Positions 13,415 to 15,747 of a stretch of DNA of 15,747 bases are shown piece by piece (position 1 is the first letter of the stretch; every line of letters begins with the position of its first letter). The stretch lies in contig DATKBT010000182.1 of the NCBI GenBank assembly GCA_035546295.1, forward strand, positions 1 to 15,747, in the 5' to 3' direction. This DNA is from DATKBT01 sp035546295 (lineage in GTDB: Bacteria; Acidobacteriota; Thermoanaerobaculia; Multivoradales; Multivoraceae). The translations under genes were made by a program, and so were the position numbers. The notes beneath the pieces are model-generated. The model ran no database searches. It worked only from the letters and a program-made list of their open reading frames with translations, and had not been told where the DNA came from.

Positions 13415-14341
13415 ATGAAGGGTGAGCGCCGGGTCTCGATCATCATGCCCTTCTACGACACGCCGGTCGACTTCCTCGACCAAGCCGTGGCCAGCGTGCT
13501 GGGGCAGACGTTCGAGGATTGGGAGCTGGTGCTGGTCGACGACGGCTCGACGATCGAAGAGGTGAGCGAAGCGGCGAGGCGCCACGCTGGCCGCGATCCC
13601 TCGCGCATCCGTTACCTCCAGCACCCGGCGTTCGAGAATCGCGGTACCAGCGCCTCGCGACGGCTGGCGCTGGAAGCCTGCCGGGGCGAGATCGTCGCGC
13701 TCCTCGACTCGGACGACATCTGGCCTCCCGCGACACTCGCCGAGCAAGTGGCGATCCTCGACCGCCATCCGAAAGCCGGCGTCTCGTACGGGAATGTTCT
13801 CTACTGGTCGAGCTGGGCAGGGGAAGCTCTCGGGCAGGAGGATTACGAACCGGAGATCGGAGTGCGCACCGGCGTCGTCCACCCGGGTCTTCGGCTCCTG
13901 GAGCTGTTCATCCGCCAGCGGATCGCGATCCCCTGCCCCTGCAGCATCGCCTTCAGGCGCGGTCTGCTCGAGCAGTCGGACGCTTTCGAGGCCGGCAACC
14001 CCGGCGTGTACGAGGATCAGATGCTCTACGCCAAGGTCCTGCTTCGAACGGACGTGTTCGTCTCCGATCGTTGTTGGGGCCGATACCGGCAGCACCCAGG
14101 CTCGGTGTGCAAGATCGCGGAGCAGCGCGGAGAGGTGGCCCTTCTGCACGTCGAGTACCTCGACTGGCTCCGTTGTTACCTCCAGGAGCAACGGATCGAC
14201 AATCCGCGTCTGATGGCGGCCGTGCGCCGGCAGTCGTGGCTTCTCCGCCGGCACTCCTGGGTGCCCTCGAGCCAGTACCAGCGAGTCCGCTGGGTCAAGA
14301 AATGGGCGCTGCGGGCCGCCGAAGCGCTGATCGAAGCCTGA
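13415..14341 (+). CDS. Family 2 glycosyltransferase
   Basis: The 308-residue protein has the GT-A fold of family 2: VSIIMPFYDTPVDFLDQAV at 7-25, SVLGQTFEDWELVLVDDGS at 27-45, the metal/nucleotide-sugar DxD motif LLDSDDIW (Asp98, Asp100) and a likely catalytic YEDQ (Glu200-Asp201). There is no signal or membrane helix, so it should act at the cytoplasmic face, adding a sugar to a polysaccharide, lipid or glycan precursor. The 80-residue C-terminal part is basic and Trp-rich and may bind the membrane surface. ATG 13415 has AGGAG 9 nt upstream. It stands alone here: no other sugar genes flank it, so donor and acceptor are unknown. It converges with the dehydrogenase gene. Confidence 0.92.
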   Translation: MKGERRVSIIMPFYDTPVDFLDQAVASVLGQTFEDWELVLVDDGSTIEEVSEAARRHAGRDPSRIRYLQHPAFENRGTSASRRLALEACRGEIVALLDSDDIWPPATLAEQVAILDRHPKAGVSYGNVLYWSSWAGEALGQEDYEPEIGVRTGVVHPGLRLLELFIRQRIAIPCPCSIAFRRGLLEQSDAFEAGNPGVYEDQMLYAKVLLRTDVFVSDRCWGRYRQHPGSVCKIAEQRGEVALLHVEYLDWLRCYLQEQRIDNPRLMAAVRRQSWLLRRHSWVPSSQYQRVRWVKKWALRAAEALIEA

Positions 14342-14349
14342 CGCGCCCC

Positions 14350-14376
14350 GACCCGACTTCGGCACGGGGTCGGGTC
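14350..14376. terminator. Hairpin between convergent genes
   Basis: GACCCGAC (14350-14357) pairs perfectly with GTCGGGTC (14369-14376) around an 11-nt loop, 9 nt after the glycosyltransferase stop. There is no T-run, so this is a possible weak or factor-assisted terminator, usable from both sides. Confidence 0.45.
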
Positions 14377-14468
14377 AGCGCGGCCGAACACCGAAGGACC
14401 CGGGCGAGGAGAGGATCAACGCGGGCTCGCGCCTTGGCCCGATGGTCGCGCCGGCGCGCCGGCGTCCA

Positions 14469-15747
14469 TCACGGGAACAGGCCGCGCTGCTCGTAGTCGG
14501 AGGCGACCTTGTCGATCGCCACCACCATCGCCGCCGTCCTCAGGTCGGCGGCCGCTCCCAGCTGGAGGCGCTTCTCACGGATCTCGCGGTAGGCAATGGT
14601 CATCGTCTCTTCGAGCCCCGAGCGCACCAGGTCCGCCTCGTCCGCGCCGCGCGCCAGCCGCGAGCGCTCGCCGTCGGAGAGGTCGCGACCGGTGCTCTCC
14701 TGGAGCAGCTGCAGCAGCCCGCCGCGGGCGCGCTGGTCGAACAGGCGCTCCATGCGTCCGAAGCGCACGTGCTGGAGGTTCTTGAGCCACTCGAAGTAGG
14801 AGACGGTGACGCCGCCGGCGTTGAGGTACACGTCCGGGATCACCCGCACCCCCGCCGCGCGCAGGATCCGATCGCCGGCGTCCGTGGTGGGACCGTTGGC
14901 TCCCTCGGCCACGATCCTGGCCCGGACCCTCGAGGCGTTGCCGTCGTCGATCTGCTTCTCGAGAGCGGCCGGCAGCAGGATGTCGCAGTCCAGCTCGAGC
15001 GCCGACGTGCGGTCCGGCAGGTTCTCGGCGTCCGGGAAGCCGAGCACCGAACCGGTCTCTTCGCGATGAGCGAGCAGCGCCTCGAGCCGCATCCCGCCGG
15101 GGGAGTGGATCGACCCCTCGAACTCCGCGACGCCGACCAGCACCGCTCCCTCCTCCTCGAGGTACCTGGCGGCGTGGGAGCCGACGTTGCCCAGGCCCTG
15201 GACCACGAAGCGTTTTCCCTCGAGCCCGGGGGAAAGTCCCAGCTCCTTCATGTCCTCGGCATACGAGCAGGCCTCGCGAAGGCCGAACATCACTCCCATG
15301 CCGGTGGCCTCGTTCCGGCCCCGGATGCCGCCCTGCCCGACCGGCTTGCCGGTGACGCAGGCCATCCCGTTGAGCTCGGAGGAGGCGAGCGCGACGTAGG
15401 TGTCGGCGATCCACATCATCTCTCGCGGACCCGTGCCGTAGTCGGGCGCCGGGACGTCGATGCCGGGTCCGATGAAGTCCTTGCGCATCAGCTCGGCGGT
15501 GTACCGCCGCGTGATGCGCTCGAGCTCGGCCTCGCTCCACTCGCGCGGATCGATCTGCACGCCGCCCTTGGCGCCGCCGAACGGCACGTCGACCAGCGCA
15601 CACTTGAACGTCATCAGCGCCGCCAGCGCCTTGACCTCGTCCGCGCCGCCCGTCTCGCTGTACCGAATGCCGCCCTTGACCGGCAGACGGTGATGGCTGT
15701 GCTGCGCGCGATAGGCGCGGATCGTCTCGTAGGTCCCGTCATCTCGC
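14469..15747 (-). CDS. Glu/Leu/Phe/Val dehydrogenase, 5' end cut by the window
   Basis: 425 residues are visible. The frame stays open to the window edge, with family sequence upstream of the first internal ATG (15614), including LPVKGGIRYSETGG, so the true start lies beyond 15747. The catalytic lysine motif PFGGAKGG is present, as are GPGIDVPAPDYGTG, the Rossmann motif VVQGLGNVGSHAA and the C-terminal YLNAGGVTVSYFEWLKNLQ. The family oxidatively deaminates amino acids with NAD(P); glutamate is the commonest substrate for proteins this long, but Leu/Phe/Val cannot be ruled out by eye. Little is missing, probably some tens of residues at most. The gene converges on the glycosyltransferase gene across a 127-bp gap. 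Confidence 0.93.
   Translation of the reverse strand, partial: RDDGTYETIRAYRAQHSHHRLPVKGGIRYSETGGADEVKALAALMTFKCALVDVPFGGAKGGVQIDPREWSEAELERITRRYTAELMRKDFIGPGIDVPAPDYGTGPREMMWIADTYVALASSELNGMACVTGKPVGQGGIRGRNEATGMGVMFGLREACSYAEDMKELGLSPGLEGKRFVVQGLGNVGSHAARYLEEEGAVLVGVAEFEGSIHSPGGMRLEALLAHREETGSVLGFPDAENLPDRTSALELDCDILLPAALEKQIDDGNASRVRARIVAEGANGPTTDAGDRILRAAGVRVIPDVYLNAGGVTVSYFEWLKNLQHVRFGRMERLFDQRARGGLLQLLQESTGRDLSDGERSRLARGADEADLVRSGLEETMTIAYREIREKRLQLGAAADLRTAAMVVAIDKVASDYEQRGLFP

Overview
This is a very GC-rich stretch (judged by eye) with strong third-position GC bias in its real genes. A TonB-dependent receptor and a YfiR-type periplasmic protein point to a two-membrane (Gram-negative) bacterium. 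The mix of genes would fit an environmental Acidobacteriota-like or similar soil lineage, but nothing in the window fixes the taxon. No rRNA, tRNA, CRISPR array, transposase or phage gene was seen.

Layout. Positions 1-435 hold a degenerate or frameshifted coding tail, a short tandem repeat and unassigned sequence. A stand-alone GAF-domain gene (about 436-1032, +) and an unrecognised 190-residue gene (1154-1726, +) follow. At 1780-1821 the ribosome-binding site, start codon and first 14 codons of a DUF72-type gene survive and the rest is gone.

Positions 7758 down to 1878 (- strand) form a compact six-gene operon. In transcription order it encodes a NarI-like membrane subunit with a C-terminal Cys4 motif, a cytoplasmic-type molybdopterin oxidoreductase with a cysteine Mo ligand (Nas/Nap-like), a four-cluster ferredoxin, a Rieske protein with a twin-arginine anchor, an 80-residue two-helix membrane protein and a TDT/SLAC1/TehA-family channel. 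Several junctions overlap by 4 nt (GTGA or ATGA), so translation is probably coupled. It reads as a membrane redox complex built around a nitrate-reductase-like enzyme, with an anion channel in the same transcript. The substrate is inferred, not shown.

After a 370-bp spacer with several inverted repeats comes a second - strand operon, 11930 down to 8129: a short TonB-dependent receptor, a YfiR-family periplasmic protein and a CHASE8-like/HAMP hybrid histidine kinase. It resembles the YfiR-YfiN sensory pair, with the diguanylate cyclase output replaced by a phosphorelay output, which makes it the most interesting regulatory arrangement here.

Divergent from that operon is an apparently secreted creatininase-family hydrolase (12204-13121, +), then a family 2 glycosyltransferase (13415-14341, +). 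Convergent with the latter is a Glu/Leu/Phe/Val dehydrogenase (14469-15747, -) cut by the window edge.
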